A DNA stretch of 64,000 nucleotides from NCBI RefSeq assembly GCF_024648825.1, contig NZ_JANBBE010000009.1:124001-188000 (forward strand), given 5' to 3'. The notes under the pieces are model-generated. The model had not been told where the DNA came from, made no database searches, and was given only the letters and a program-made list of their open reading frames with translations. Made by a program: the position numbers and the translations under genes. This document shows, one piece after another, positions 17,352-24,971 of this stretch. Positions within the stretch are counted from its first letter, which is position 1. Each line of letters begins with the position of its first letter. This stretch comes from Lentzea californiensis. GTDB taxonomy: Bacteria; Actinomycetota; Actinomycetes; Mycobacteriales; Pseudonocardiaceae.

Positions 17352-18850
17352 GGGGCCACCGCCTGTCCCGCAGCCGCCATCGCCACCCGTTCCTCGGTCG
17401 CCTCGGCGCGCGACAGCTCCTCGACCAGCCGGCCCTCGTGCATCACCAGCACGCGGTCGGCCATGCCGAGCACCTCCGGCAGTTCCGACGAGATCATCAG
17501 CACCGCCACGCCCTGCCCGGCCAGTTCGGACAGCAGCCGGTGCACCTCGGCCTTGGTGCCGACGTCGATGCCGCGCGTCGGTTCGTCGACGATCAGCACG
17601 GAAGGGTTGCGCGCCAGCCACTTCGCCAGCACGACCTTCTGCTGGTTGCCTCCGGACAGCACACCGACGGGGTCGCTCAGCTTCGAGAACTTCAGCCGCA
17701 GCTTCACCGCCCAGTCCTGGGCGAGAGCGCGTTCGCTGCGACGGCGCAGCAGCCCGAACGTCGACAGGCGGCCCAGCGAGGCGAGAGCGGTGTTGCGTTC
17801 GATGGACGCGTCCATGACAAGTCCCTGCTGGCGGCGGTCTTCCGGCACGAACCCGACGCCCGCGGCCATCGCAGCGGTGGGGGAGCCGTACTTCAGCCGC
17901 CGTCCTGACACGTGCACTGAACCGGCGTCGGGACGGTCGATGCCGAAGATCGCCCGCGCCACCTCGCTGCGTCCGGCGCCGACCAGTCCCGACAGGGCGA
18001 CGATCTCGCCCGCGCGGACGTCGAACGACACGTCGGTGAACACGCCCTCACGGGTCAGCCGCTGCACCGAGAGCAGCACGTCACCAGCTGTCGTGTCCTG
18101 CTTGGGGAAGAGCTGGGACAGTTCGCGGCCGACCATCCGCCGCACCAAGGAGTCCGGTGTCTCGCCGGTGAGCTCGCCGGACCACACGAACTCGCCGTCG
18201 CGCAGCACCGTGGCGCGCTGGCACAGCTCGAACACCTCGCCGAGCCGGTGCGACACGAACAGCACGGCGGCGTCCTGCGAACGCAACGCCTGCACCACAC
18301 CGAAAAGCCGCTGCACCTCGTGCGCGGACAGTGCCGCGGTCGGTTCGTCCATGACGATCACACGGGCGTCGAACGACAACGCCTTGGCGATCTCGACGAG
18401 CTGCTGGTCCGCAATGGACAGTCCGCGTGCCGGCCGCGCCGGGTCGAGCTTGACCCCCAGGCGCGAGAACAGCTCGGACGTGCGGGCGTGCATCTCGGCG
18501 ACGTCGATGCGGCGGCCGAGCCCGAGCGGCTGACGGCCCATGAACACGTTCTCGGCCACCGACAGGTCACCGAACAGCGTCGGCTCCTGGTAGATGATCG
18601 CGATGCCCGCCGCCAGCGCGTCGGCGGGACCGGAGAACCGCCGCGGAGAGCCGTCGACCAGCACCTGGCCCGCGTCCGGGCGGTGGACCCCGGCCAGTGT
18701 CTTGATCAGCGTCGACTTGCCGGCGCCGTTCTCCCCGAGCAACGCGTGGGCCTCGCCGGGCAGCAGTCGCAGCGACACCCCGGACAGCGCGCGGACGGCG
18801 CCGAAGGACTTGCTCACCTCGTCCAGTGCCACCACGGGAGGTCGGTCCAC
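17348..18850 (-). CDS. rhaT: Rhamnose ABC transporter ATP-binding protein (two ABC domains)
   Basis: 500 aa with two tandem ATPase domains. The first has GENGAGKST (Walker A, 39-47) and DEPTAALS (Walker B); the second has a degenerate Walker A (GLVGAGRSE) but an intact LSGGNQQKV signature and DEPTRGID, as usual in RbsA-type proteins. It powers rhamnose import. I set the GTG start at 18850 because GAGGAG lies seven bases upstream; the frame stays open further up, but that extension reads through the operator at 18867-18880. It is the first gene of an eight-gene operon. Confidence 0.9.
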   Translation of the reverse strand: MDRPPVVALDEVSKSFGAVRALSGVSLRLLPGEAHALLGENGAGKSTLIKTLAGVHRPDAGQVLVDGSPRRFSGPADALAAGIAIIYQEPTLFGDLSVAENVFMGRQPLGLGRRIDVAEMHARTSELFSRLGVKLDPARPARGLSIADQQLVEIAKALSFDARVIVMDEPTAALSAHEVQRLFGVVQALRSQDAAVLFVSHRLGEVFELCQRATVLRDGEFVWSGELTGETPDSLVRRMVGRELSQLFPKQDTTAGDVLLSVQRLTREGVFTDVSFDVRAGEIVALSGLVGAGRSEVARAIFGIDRPDAGSVHVSGRRLKYGSPTAAMAAGVGFVPEDRRQQGLVMDASIERNTALASLGRLSTFGLLRRRSERALAQDWAVKLRLKFSKLSDPVGVLSGGNQQKVVLAKWLARNPSVLIVDEPTRGIDVGTKAEVHRLLSELAGQGVAVLMISSELPEVLGMADRVLVMHEGRLVEELSRAEATEERVAMAAAGQAVAP

Positions 18851-18866
18851 GTCCGTCTCCTCGATG

Positions 18867-18880
18867 TTGAAACGTTTTAA
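18867..18880. promoter_or_regulatory. Rhamnose operator near rhaT
   Basis: TTGAAACGTTTTAA is a near-perfect LacI-type palindrome 17 bases before the rhaT start. On the minus strand a TTGACA lies at 18925-18920, so the site falls near or just after the probable transcription start. Confidence 0.68.
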
Positions 18881-18945
18881 CGCCTGAGTTACGAGCACTC
18901 TGGGTGTGTTACGTCACTGTGTCAAGGGTTGCGGGGTACGATTCG

Positions 18946-18959
18946 TTGTCACGTTTCAA
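18946..18959. promoter_or_regulatory. Rhamnose operator near the LacI regulator start
   Basis: TTGTCACGTTTCAA, a second copy of the same palindrome with two changes in the left half, ends 14 bases before the regulator GTG. Together with the site at 18867-18880 it suggests autoregulation and possible looping across 79 bases. Confidence 0.6.
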
Positions 18960-18973
18960 CAAAGGAGCCGCCG

Positions 18974-19987
18974 GTGAAGCCGTCAGTGGGCATCCGCGAC
19001 GTCGCGCAGCACGCCGGCGTGTCCAACGCGACCGTCTCGAACGTGCTGAACCGGCCCGACGTCGTCGCGCCGGCCACCCGCCAGCGGGTGCTGGCCGCGA
19101 TCGAGGAACTCGGCTTCGTGCGCAACGAGTCCGCGCGCCAGCTGCGCGCGGGCAGCAGCAGGGTGATCGCCTACGTCGTGCTGGATGCGGCGAACCCGTT
19201 CTTCACGGACGTGGCGCGCGGCGTCGAGGACGCGGCGCGGGACGCGGGTCTCGCCCTGTTCCTGTGCAACAGCGCCTCGGACGGCGGCCGTGAGCGCGAG
19301 TACCTGGAGCTGCTGCACGAACAACGCGTCGAGGGCATCCTGATCACCCCGGTCGACGCGGAGAGCGCGCAGATCGCCGAGCGCGGCACGCCCGTCGTGC
19401 TGGTCGACCGCGAGGCGACGGACGGCACGCGCTGCTCGGTGGCCGTGGACGACGTGCTCGGCGGCGAACTGGCGGTCACCCACCTCGTCGAGACCGGCCA
19501 CACCCGCATCGCGATGGTCGGCGGCCCGCTGTCCATTCAGCAGGTGCGCGACCGGCGCGAAGGCGCGTTGAGAGCGCTGACGAACGCCGGCCTGCCCGCG
19601 GACGCGCTCACGTTCCTGGAGACCAAGAGCCTGCAGGTGGCGGAAGGCAGGGGTGCGGGGGAGCGGCTGGTGGGCCTGCCCGCCTCCCGCCGTCCTACGG
19701 CGGCGTTCTGCGCCAACGACCTGCTCGCGCTCGGCCTGCTGCAGTCGATGACGCAGCAGGGCCTGCGCGTGCCGGACGACCTCGCCGTCGTGGGCTACGA
19801 CGACATCGAGTTCGCCGGGGCCGCCGCCGTCCCGCTGACGTCGGTGCGCCAGCCGCGCGAGCAGCTGGGCCGCACCGCCGCCCAGCTGCTGCTGTCGGAG
19901 AACGAGCCGGACCACGAGCACCGGCACGTGAAGTTCCAGCCGGAGCTCGTGGTCCGCGCTTCCACCGCTCTCAAACGGCGGTCCTGA
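18974..19987 (+). CDS. LacI-family regulator of the rhamnose regulon
   Basis: 337 aa. The N-terminal HTH (GIRDVAQHAGVSNATVSNVLNRP) and hinge helix (SARQLRAGSS) are followed by a periplasmic-binding-protein-like effector domain (from about residue 60: VIAYVVLDAANPFFTDVARG). It is divergent from rhaT and flanked by TTGAAACGTTTCAA-like operators, so it is almost surely the repressor of the rhamnose operon, probably released by rhamnose or a catabolite. The GTG at 18974 has AAAGGAG seven bases upstream; an earlier in-frame start would place the operator inside the coding region. Confidence 0.88.
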   Translation: MKPSVGIRDVAQHAGVSNATVSNVLNRPDVVAPATRQRVLAAIEELGFVRNESARQLRAGSSRVIAYVVLDAANPFFTDVARGVEDAARDAGLALFLCNSASDGGREREYLELLHEQRVEGILITPVDAESAQIAERGTPVVLVDREATDGTRCSVAVDDVLGGELAVTHLVETGHTRIAMVGGPLSIQQVRDRREGALRALTNAGLPADALTFLETKSLQVAEGRGAGERLVGLPASRRPTAAFCANDLLALGLLQSMTQQGLRVPDDLAVVGYDDIEFAGAAAVPLTSVRQPREQLGRTAAQLLLSENEPDHEHRHVKFQPELVVRASTALKRRS

Positions 19988-20021
19988 ACTAGTGTTCTGC
20001 GCCGGAAATTCGTCATCAAAG

Positions 20022-20083
20022 CCTGAAGGTTGATGAGGGGAGCTTTCATCAACCTCAGGTTTGGGAAAGCTCCCCTCATCAAC
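20022..20083. terminator. Nested, mutually exclusive hairpins after the rhamnose regulator
   Basis: GTTGATGAGGGGAGCTTT (20029-20046) pairs perfectly over 18 bp with 20066-20083. A competing hairpin pairs 20022-20035 (CCTGAAGGTTGATG) with 20047-20059 (CATCAACCTCAGG), using the same GTTGATG. The region lies between two convergent genes, so a two-way terminator is the simplest reading. Confidence 0.6.
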
Positions 20084-20113
20084 GTCGCGGGCCTCAGCCA
20101 CGCCGTGATCAAC

Positions 20114-20166
20114 CGCACGCGGGGCGCTTTCGTGCGCGTGGAGCGCACGAAAGCGCCCCGCGTGCG
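20114..20166. terminator. Very long GC-rich hairpin between convergent genes
   Basis: A perfect 24-bp inverted repeat (20114-20137 against 20143-20166, loop GTGGA) lies 45 bases before the stop codon of the next minus-strand gene. It probably ends transcription from both sides. Its GGGGCGCTTTC core resembles the GGGGAGCTTTC core of the hairpin just upstream. Confidence 0.6.
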
Positions 20167-20210
20167 GCACGAACGGCAGGGACTTCAGCGGCGACTTCCG
20201 GCGCGGGACA

Positions 20211-20621
20211 CTATCGGACGAGCATCATTTCCCTGTCGCTTTCGACGGTGCGCGAACCTTCCGGCGGAAGGTAGACGTTCAGCGAAGCGGAAGTGAATGC
20301 AATGCCCGGCCGGAACGCTTTCGTGCGGGCCACCACGGTCACGTCGACCTTGTGGTGGTCGCCGGTGCACGGAACGTTCGCCGTGTATTTGTCGCCGATC
20401 GCGAGATCGCCGCGCACGTTCTGCGTGACCTGCACCCACAACGACCCGGTGGCGCCGTTCTGGCACATCACCCGCACCGGCACGACGACCGCGACGCCTC
20501 GCGCCTCCAGCCTGGCCTGCGACTGCAGGGCCACCACGGCCTCCACTGTCGCCGCCGAAGCCGGCAACGCGGTGGCCAGCAATGCGGCCGCGGTCAGCAC
20601 GAACGCCGAAATTGCACGCAC
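20211..20621 (-). CDS. Small secreted protein of unknown function
   Basis: 136 aa with a clear signal peptide (MRAISAFVLTAAALLATALPASA). The mature part is beta-rich and contains two Cys (in VMCQNGATG and VPCTGDH) that could form one disulphide. I recognise no family. It is an actinobacterial-style secreted protein and its neighbour on the same strand is a secreted protease, 66 bases upstream. No enzymatic motif is seen. Confidence 0.7.
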   Translation of the reverse strand: MRAISAFVLTAAALLATALPASAATVEAVVALQSQARLEARGVAVVVPVRVMCQNGATGSLWVQVTQNVRGDLAIGDKYTANVPCTGDHHKVDVTVVARTKAFRPGIAFTSASLNVYLPPEGSRTVESDREMMLVR

Positions 20622-20684
20622 GATTTCTCCTCGTTCTGGTGAAAGGGCGGATGCGGCCGCAAGCCAACATTAGCCACGAGGTGT

Positions 20685-21488
20685 TCAGCGGTGCGAGGGG
20701 CCATTGATCGTCGCGCGAATCCAGTCCGCGTGTGCCGGCACGTTCGTGTAGAGGCCAGGGCCGTTCGCACAAAGGCTGTCCGTGTCACCGGGGCCCGACG
20801 TCGTACCGATCAGCTCCCACCGGCCGTGCTTGCCGCGCTGGATCTGCGGCCCGCCGGAATCGCCGACGCACGCCATGGCGCCCGGCTTGCGGCTGATCGT
20901 GCACAACCGCGTCGGGTCGGCGTAACCCGGCGCGCACTCGTGCACCGCGCCACGGCGGGTGTCCAGCTGCTGGAGTCGTTGGGGGAACACGGCCTTGGTG
21001 ATGTCGACCGTGTCCACGGTGGTGCCGAAGCCGAGCAGCCGGGTGGGCGTTCCCGTCCGGCCGGGCCGGACGGCGATGCGGATCGGCTGCTCGCGCACCG
21101 GGCGGTCGAGCCGGACCAGCGCGATGTCGTGCTGGTTGGGCTGTCCGAGCTCATATCCCGGATGCCGCACCACGTGGTCGATGGCGCGCAGGGTGCCGCC
21201 GGACGTCCTGCGGTCGCTGCCGACGCGGACCGTCCCGTCGGGCACCGCGCCCGTTCCCTCCGGGTCGACGCAGTGCGCGGCCGTCACGACCCACCGGGGA
21301 TGGATCAGCGACGCCCCGCACACCCCTTTCGCGCCACCCGCGGCGGGCACGGTCTCCGGGATCGACGCCATGAACTCGTAGCGCTCGGTGGAGTCGGCGC
21401 CGTTCACGACGGCGCCTGCGGTTCCCGTCATCGCCATGGCGCACAAGGCACCTGTCAGCAGGACGAGTGCCGGTTTGGAACTGGGCAT
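20685..21488 (-). CDS. Secreted trypsin-like serine protease (S1)
   Basis: 267 aa from the ATG at 21488. A signal peptide (about 1-26, ending GTAGA) is followed at once by VVNGADS, the activation-type N-terminus of S1 proteases. The triad is His72 (TAAHC), Asp121 (HDIALV) and Ser211 (GDSGGP); Cys pairs flank His72 and the Ser loop. It should cut proteins outside the cell. An upstream in-frame ATG eight codons earlier exists, but GAGAGAAG just before 21488 favours the shorter start. It is divergent from the kinase gene. Confidence 0.9.
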   Translation of the reverse strand: MPSSKPALVLLTGALCAMAMTGTAGAVVNGADSTERYEFMASIPETVPAAGGAKGVCGASLIHPRWVVTAAHCVDPEGTGAVPDGTVRVGSDRRTSGGTLRAIDHVVRHPGYELGQPNQHDIALVRLDRPVREQPIRIAVRPGRTGTPTRLLGFGTTVDTVDITKAVFPQRLQQLDTRRGAVHECAPGYADPTRLCTISRKPGAMACVGDSGGPQIQRGKHGRWELIGTTSGPGDTDSLCANGPGLYTNVPAHADWIRATINGPSHR

Positions 21489-21652
21489 GATCTTCTCTCG
21501 TTCGCCGGACATCTGTCCTGGTCAGGATGGTCGTGCGGCGCGGAGTGGTCGATGACGCCAGCCGGTGTTCTCAGGTGGAGCCTGCTCCACGGTTGGATCA
21601 CCGATCGGGTGGGCACCCCTGTGCGGTCCCGCTCGAATGGAAAGGCGCACCC

Positions 21653-22768
21653 ATGTCGAAAACGAGTCTCCTCGCCGACCGGTACCGGCTGGGCGAGGTG
21701 CTCGGCACCGGCGGGGTCGCACAGGTGCGCCGTGCCAGGGACGTGCTGCTGGCGCGGGACGTCGCGGTCAAGCTGTTCCGGCCGGGCGACGACCTCTCCG
21801 ACGCACGCCGGATCGACAACGAGATCTGCGCGCTCGCGGGACTGTCCCACCCCGGCCTGGTCAAGGTCTACGACGCGGATCCCGGCGGCGAGACGCCGTA
21901 CGTGGTGCTGGAGCTGATCGAGGGCCGGACGCTGCGCGACCGCGTCGTGGACGGGCCGATGGCCGTCGAGGACGTGCGCCGGGTGGGTGCGGCCCTGGCC
22001 GACGCACTGGCCCACGTGCACGCCCGCGGTTTCGTCCACCGCGACGTCAAGCCCTCCAACGTGTTGCTCGACGACGACGAGATCCCCCGCCTGTCCGACT
22101 TCGGCCTGGTGAGCATGGTGGGCGGGGCCGGTCTCACCAAGACCGACCACGTCGTCGGCACGGCCGCCTACCTCGCGCCGGAACAGGTGCGGGGTCAGGA
22201 GGTCACGGCCGCGGCCGACGTCTACGCGTTGGGACTGGTGCTGCTGGAGTGCCTGACCGGGCACCGCGAGTACGAGGGCTCGGAGGTCGAGGCCGCCGTC
22301 GCCCGCCTGCACCGTCCGCCGGTGATGCCGGACGGCCTGCCGTTCGACCTCGTGCGGCTGCTGTCCAGGATGACCGCCCTCAGCGTTGCCCGCCGTCCGA
22401 CCGCCCGCGAGTGCGCCGAGGCCCTGCGTCCTCCCGTGGTGGCGGATCCGCCGACGCTCGTCGCGGCCCGGCCGCCCCGCTCACGGGGACTGCTCGCGGC
22501 CGCGGCGGCCGTGGTGGTGATCTCGGCCATCGGTACGGGGATCAGCACGTGGAACAGCGTCACCTCGACGAGCTCCGAGCCGCCGGCCACGAACGCGCCG
22601 GCGTCCGACCCCGCGCGCACAGCCAATTTCGTCCCCACGCCCGTCGTGGTGCAGCCGACCGCCCCGGTCGTCGCGCCGCCTGTCCAGGTCGTGGACCGGG
22701 GCACTCCGGCCGGACCGGGCGGCAAGGGCAAGCACGACAAGGGCAAGGACAAGAAGGGCGGAGCCTGA
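21653..22768 (+). CDS. Membrane Ser/Thr protein kinase (PknB type) with a short extracellular Lys/Gly-rich tail
   Basis: 371 aa. The kinase domain (about 11-258) has Lys40 (AVKLF), HRDVKPSN with catalytic Asp131, DFG (149-151) and the GTAAYLAPEQ activation segment end. The glycine loop is GTGGVAQV. One membrane helix (about 279-297) separates a Pro/Thr-rich region and a tail rich in Lys and Gly (KGKHDKGKDKKGGA). There is no PASTA or other sensor domain. The ATG at 21653 follows AAAGG; an upstream extension is not kinase-like. It converges with the next gene across seven bases. Confidence 0.9.
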   Translation: MSKTSLLADRYRLGEVLGTGGVAQVRRARDVLLARDVAVKLFRPGDDLSDARRIDNEICALAGLSHPGLVKVYDADPGGETPYVVLELIEGRTLRDRVVDGPMAVEDVRRVGAALADALAHVHARGFVHRDVKPSNVLLDDDEIPRLSDFGLVSMVGGAGLTKTDHVVGTAAYLAPEQVRGQEVTAAADVYALGLVLLECLTGHREYEGSEVEAAVARLHRPPVMPDGLPFDLVRLLSRMTALSVARRPTARECAEALRPPVVADPPTLVAARPPRSRGLLAAAAAVVVISAIGTGISTWNSVTSTSSEPPATNAPASDPARTANFVPTPVVVQPTAPVVAPPVQVVDRGTPAGPGGKGKHDKGKDKKGGA

Positions 22769-22775
22769 CGGCCGG

Positions 22776-24362
22776 TCAGCGCACGGGCAGCACGATCGCG
22801 GACGGCCGCTCTGATCCACAATGGACCGACTGACTTGCCGCGACCATCTTCGTGGCGGTCGCACGTGATTCGCCTGTGCCGGGATTGCGGGCGTAGCGGG
22901 GGAACGCGCCACTGGAGACCTGCGCGCGGATGCGGTGCCCGCGGCGGAAGCGGTACGCCGTCGGCCACAACCGGACAGCGGCGCACTGCGGTTCCTCCGC
23001 CGACGTGAGACTCACCAGCCCGTCGCAGACGTTCCACGAACGTCCCTCCGGATCGACGTCGCACAGCCGGACGAACACGTCGGCGTGCGCGAGGCTGGAC
23101 GAGAACCAGATCTCGGCACTGACCTCACCGACGACCTCGACGTCCTCGTCGAGAACGGGCGTGGTGTAGGTGAGCACGTCCGGACGGGCTTCCAGCACGG
23201 TGTTGTCGACGCGGCCGCCGTCCCGCGCCAGGCGCACACCGCCGGACGCCGGGGTGGGGTCGGCCGGGTCGTAGCGGAAGGTGTCCACTGAGGACTCGCC
23301 GGCTTCCGGCCCGAGCGCACCGCCCGAACCGAGGTGGAAGCGCGTGGGCGAGTAGCCGGACGGCGGCCAGGAGTCGAACGGGCGCCAGGCTTCCTCGCCC
23401 ATCACGTACAGCTGGACGGGAGCGCGGTGCGGAGGCTCCTCGCCGCGTGCGTGCGCCAGACCGAACTCCACGGCTTCGCGGACCGGCGCGGCCATGACCT
23501 CGGTGTGGGTCCACGGCCCGACGGTCAGCCGCGCGGAACGGCCGTTGTCCTGCAACGCCTGGAAGTCGCGCATCTGACCGGGCAGGAAGATGTCGTACCA
23601 GCCGCCGATGGAACTGACCGGGACGGTCACGCCGCCGACCCGGTGGCTGTGGTCGAACCCTTCCCACCGCGAGGAGCCGGCGTCGTGGGCCAGGACGTCC
23701 TGGACGTAGTCGGAACGCGAGCCGAACGCAACGACGTCCGCGTCCCGCAACGGCAGCGTGTGCAGTGCTCGTGCGGTCTTCTTGTCCTGCAGCGGTTTGC
23801 GCAGCATGGCCAGCGGGCGCTGTTGGGTGCCGACGAGCACGCCCCACTCGAACGGCGTCTCCAGCGACATGCCGTCCGAACGCAGGAACTCCAGCGTCAG
23901 CGCCGATTCGGTGACCACCGGGATCATCGCCTTGACCTGGGGCGGCAGCTGATCGGCGACCGCCCACTGCACGTGGCCGAGGTAGCTCAGCCCGTAGAGC
24001 ACGATCGCGTCGCTCCACGGCTGCTCCACCAGCCACTCGAGGGTCGCGAGGCCGTCCGCGCGTTCCTGGCGCATCGGGTCGAACATGCCGCCGGAGCCGA
24101 AACCGCCCCGCACGCTCTGGATCACCACCTGGTAGCCGCGTTCGGCCAGCGGCCTGGCCATGACCGAGCCGAACATGCGCCGCCCGTACGGGGAACGGAT
24201 CAACGCCGTCGGCAGGCCGTCACCGCCCGAGCGCGGCACCCACCGGTCGGCGAGCAGCTCGACGCCGTCCGGCATGGGAACGCGCAGGTCCCGCTGTACC
24301 ACGACGTCGCGGGTCAGCGGCGGCGAGAGCTTGAGGCCGCGCTGGAGGAGACGGCTGATCAT
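22776..24362 (-). CDS. CocE/NonD-family (S15) hydrolase
   Basis: 528 aa, no signal peptide. An alpha/beta-hydrolase core has RSPYGRR, the oxyanion and nucleophile block YGLSYLGHVQW (Ser126), and VGPWTHTE near the catalytic His. A C-terminal jelly-roll domain typical of X-Pro dipeptidyl-peptidase/CocE proteins follows (about 350-528). Family members cleave esters or X-Pro dipeptides; the substrate is unknown. The ATG overlaps the TetR stop by four bases, so the regulator probably controls this gene. A longer open frame upstream lies within the regulator gene and is rejected. Confidence 0.85.
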   Translation of the reverse strand: MISRLLQRGLKLSPPLTRDVVVQRDLRVPMPDGVELLADRWVPRSGGDGLPTALIRSPYGRRMFGSVMARPLAERGYQVVIQSVRGGFGSGGMFDPMRQERADGLATLEWLVEQPWSDAIVLYGLSYLGHVQWAVADQLPPQVKAMIPVVTESALTLEFLRSDGMSLETPFEWGVLVGTQQRPLAMLRKPLQDKKTARALHTLPLRDADVVAFGSRSDYVQDVLAHDAGSSRWEGFDHSHRVGGVTVPVSSIGGWYDIFLPGQMRDFQALQDNGRSARLTVGPWTHTEVMAAPVREAVEFGLAHARGEEPPHRAPVQLYVMGEEAWRPFDSWPPSGYSPTRFHLGSGGALGPEAGESSVDTFRYDPADPTPASGGVRLARDGGRVDNTVLEARPDVLTYTTPVLDEDVEVVGEVSAEIWFSSSLAHADVFVRLCDVDPEGRSWNVCDGLVSLTSAEEPQCAAVRLWPTAYRFRRGHRIRAQVSSGAFPRYARNPGTGESRATATKMVAASQSVHCGSERPSAIVLPVR

Positions 24363-24931
24363 CGAGACTCCAGGAGTAGGGAGAGAACACCCATCAGGCG
24401 GTCGGTGAACGTCTCCGGATCGGGCGCCCCCGCCACCACCCAGGACGTGACGAACGATCCGGCGCCGCCCGTGATGAACGCGGCGAGGTCTTCGGCGGTC
24501 TGGTCGGAGAGTCCGCGCAGGTGCTCGACGGCCTGCCGGTTGACCGGCAGGAGCAGGCTGATCAGCCCCCGGTCCAGCGCGAACGCGCACGAGCCGGTGA
24601 ACAGGGCGCGGTAGAACACCCAGTGGTCGGCGAAGTGTCGGGCCACGGCGAGCGTCTCGGCCCGTGCGTCCACGGGAGGAGTGAGATCGGAGAGGCGGGG
24701 CAGCAGTTCGCGCCGGGCGAGGTCGAGCCCCGCCTCCAGCAGCAGCGAGTCCAGGTCGCCGAAGTGCTGGTAGACGACCCGCCGGCTGACGTCGGCCGCC
24801 TCGGCGACCTCGGAGACCGTGATCGCCGTCGTGCCCCGTTCGGTCACCAGGCCGACCACGGCCGCCAGGACGGCCGCACGGGTGCGGCGCACCCGGCGGT
24901 CGCGTGGCGGCTCGACCTCGCGCAGTTCCAT
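24359..24931 (-). CDS. TetR-family regulator
   Basis: 190 aa. The N-terminal HTH (about 16-62) has the pattern ITVSEVAEAADVSRRVVYQHFGDLDSLL; the C-terminal half is a helical ligand-binding domain. It is cotranscribed with the hydrolase it precedes (ATGA overlap). A perfect 14-bp palindrome at 24944-24957, 12 bases upstream of the start, is the likely autoregulatory operator. The ligand may be a substrate of the hydrolase. Confidence 0.87.
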   Translation of the reverse strand: MELREVEPPRDRRVRRTRAAVLAAVVGLVTERGTTAITVSEVAEAADVSRRVVYQHFGDLDSLLLEAGLDLARRELLPRLSDLTPPVDARAETLAVARHFADHWVFYRALFTGSCAFALDRGLISLLLPVNRQAVEHLRGLSDQTAEDLAAFITGGAGSFVTSWVVAGAPDPETFTDRLMGVLSLLLESR

Positions 24932-24943
24932 GCGCCAGATCGT

Positions 24944-24957
24944 GTAACAGCTGTTAC
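24944..24957. promoter_or_regulatory. Probable operator of the TetR regulator
   Basis: GTAACAGCTGTTAC is a perfect palindrome just before the TetR gene. A further GTTACTT half-site sits about 15 bases away, near the terC stop codon. Confidence 0.55.
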
Positions 24958-24971
24958 TAAGTAGTCAAGTG

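Noticed and set aside
16251..18533. 760-codon plus-strand frame opposite the rhamnose transporter genes
   Set aside because: It runs across three real genes, and its translation is Asp/Arg/Ala-rich then Ser/Thr-rich with no fold pattern.
20022..20166. CRISPR-like repeats
   Set aside because: The repeats are inverted, few and not separated by spacers of constant size; no cas genes are present.
22764..22778. Terminator between the kinase and the S15 hydrolase
   Set aside because: Only a 5-bp stem (CTGAC/GTCAG) overlapping the stop codon; too weak to call.
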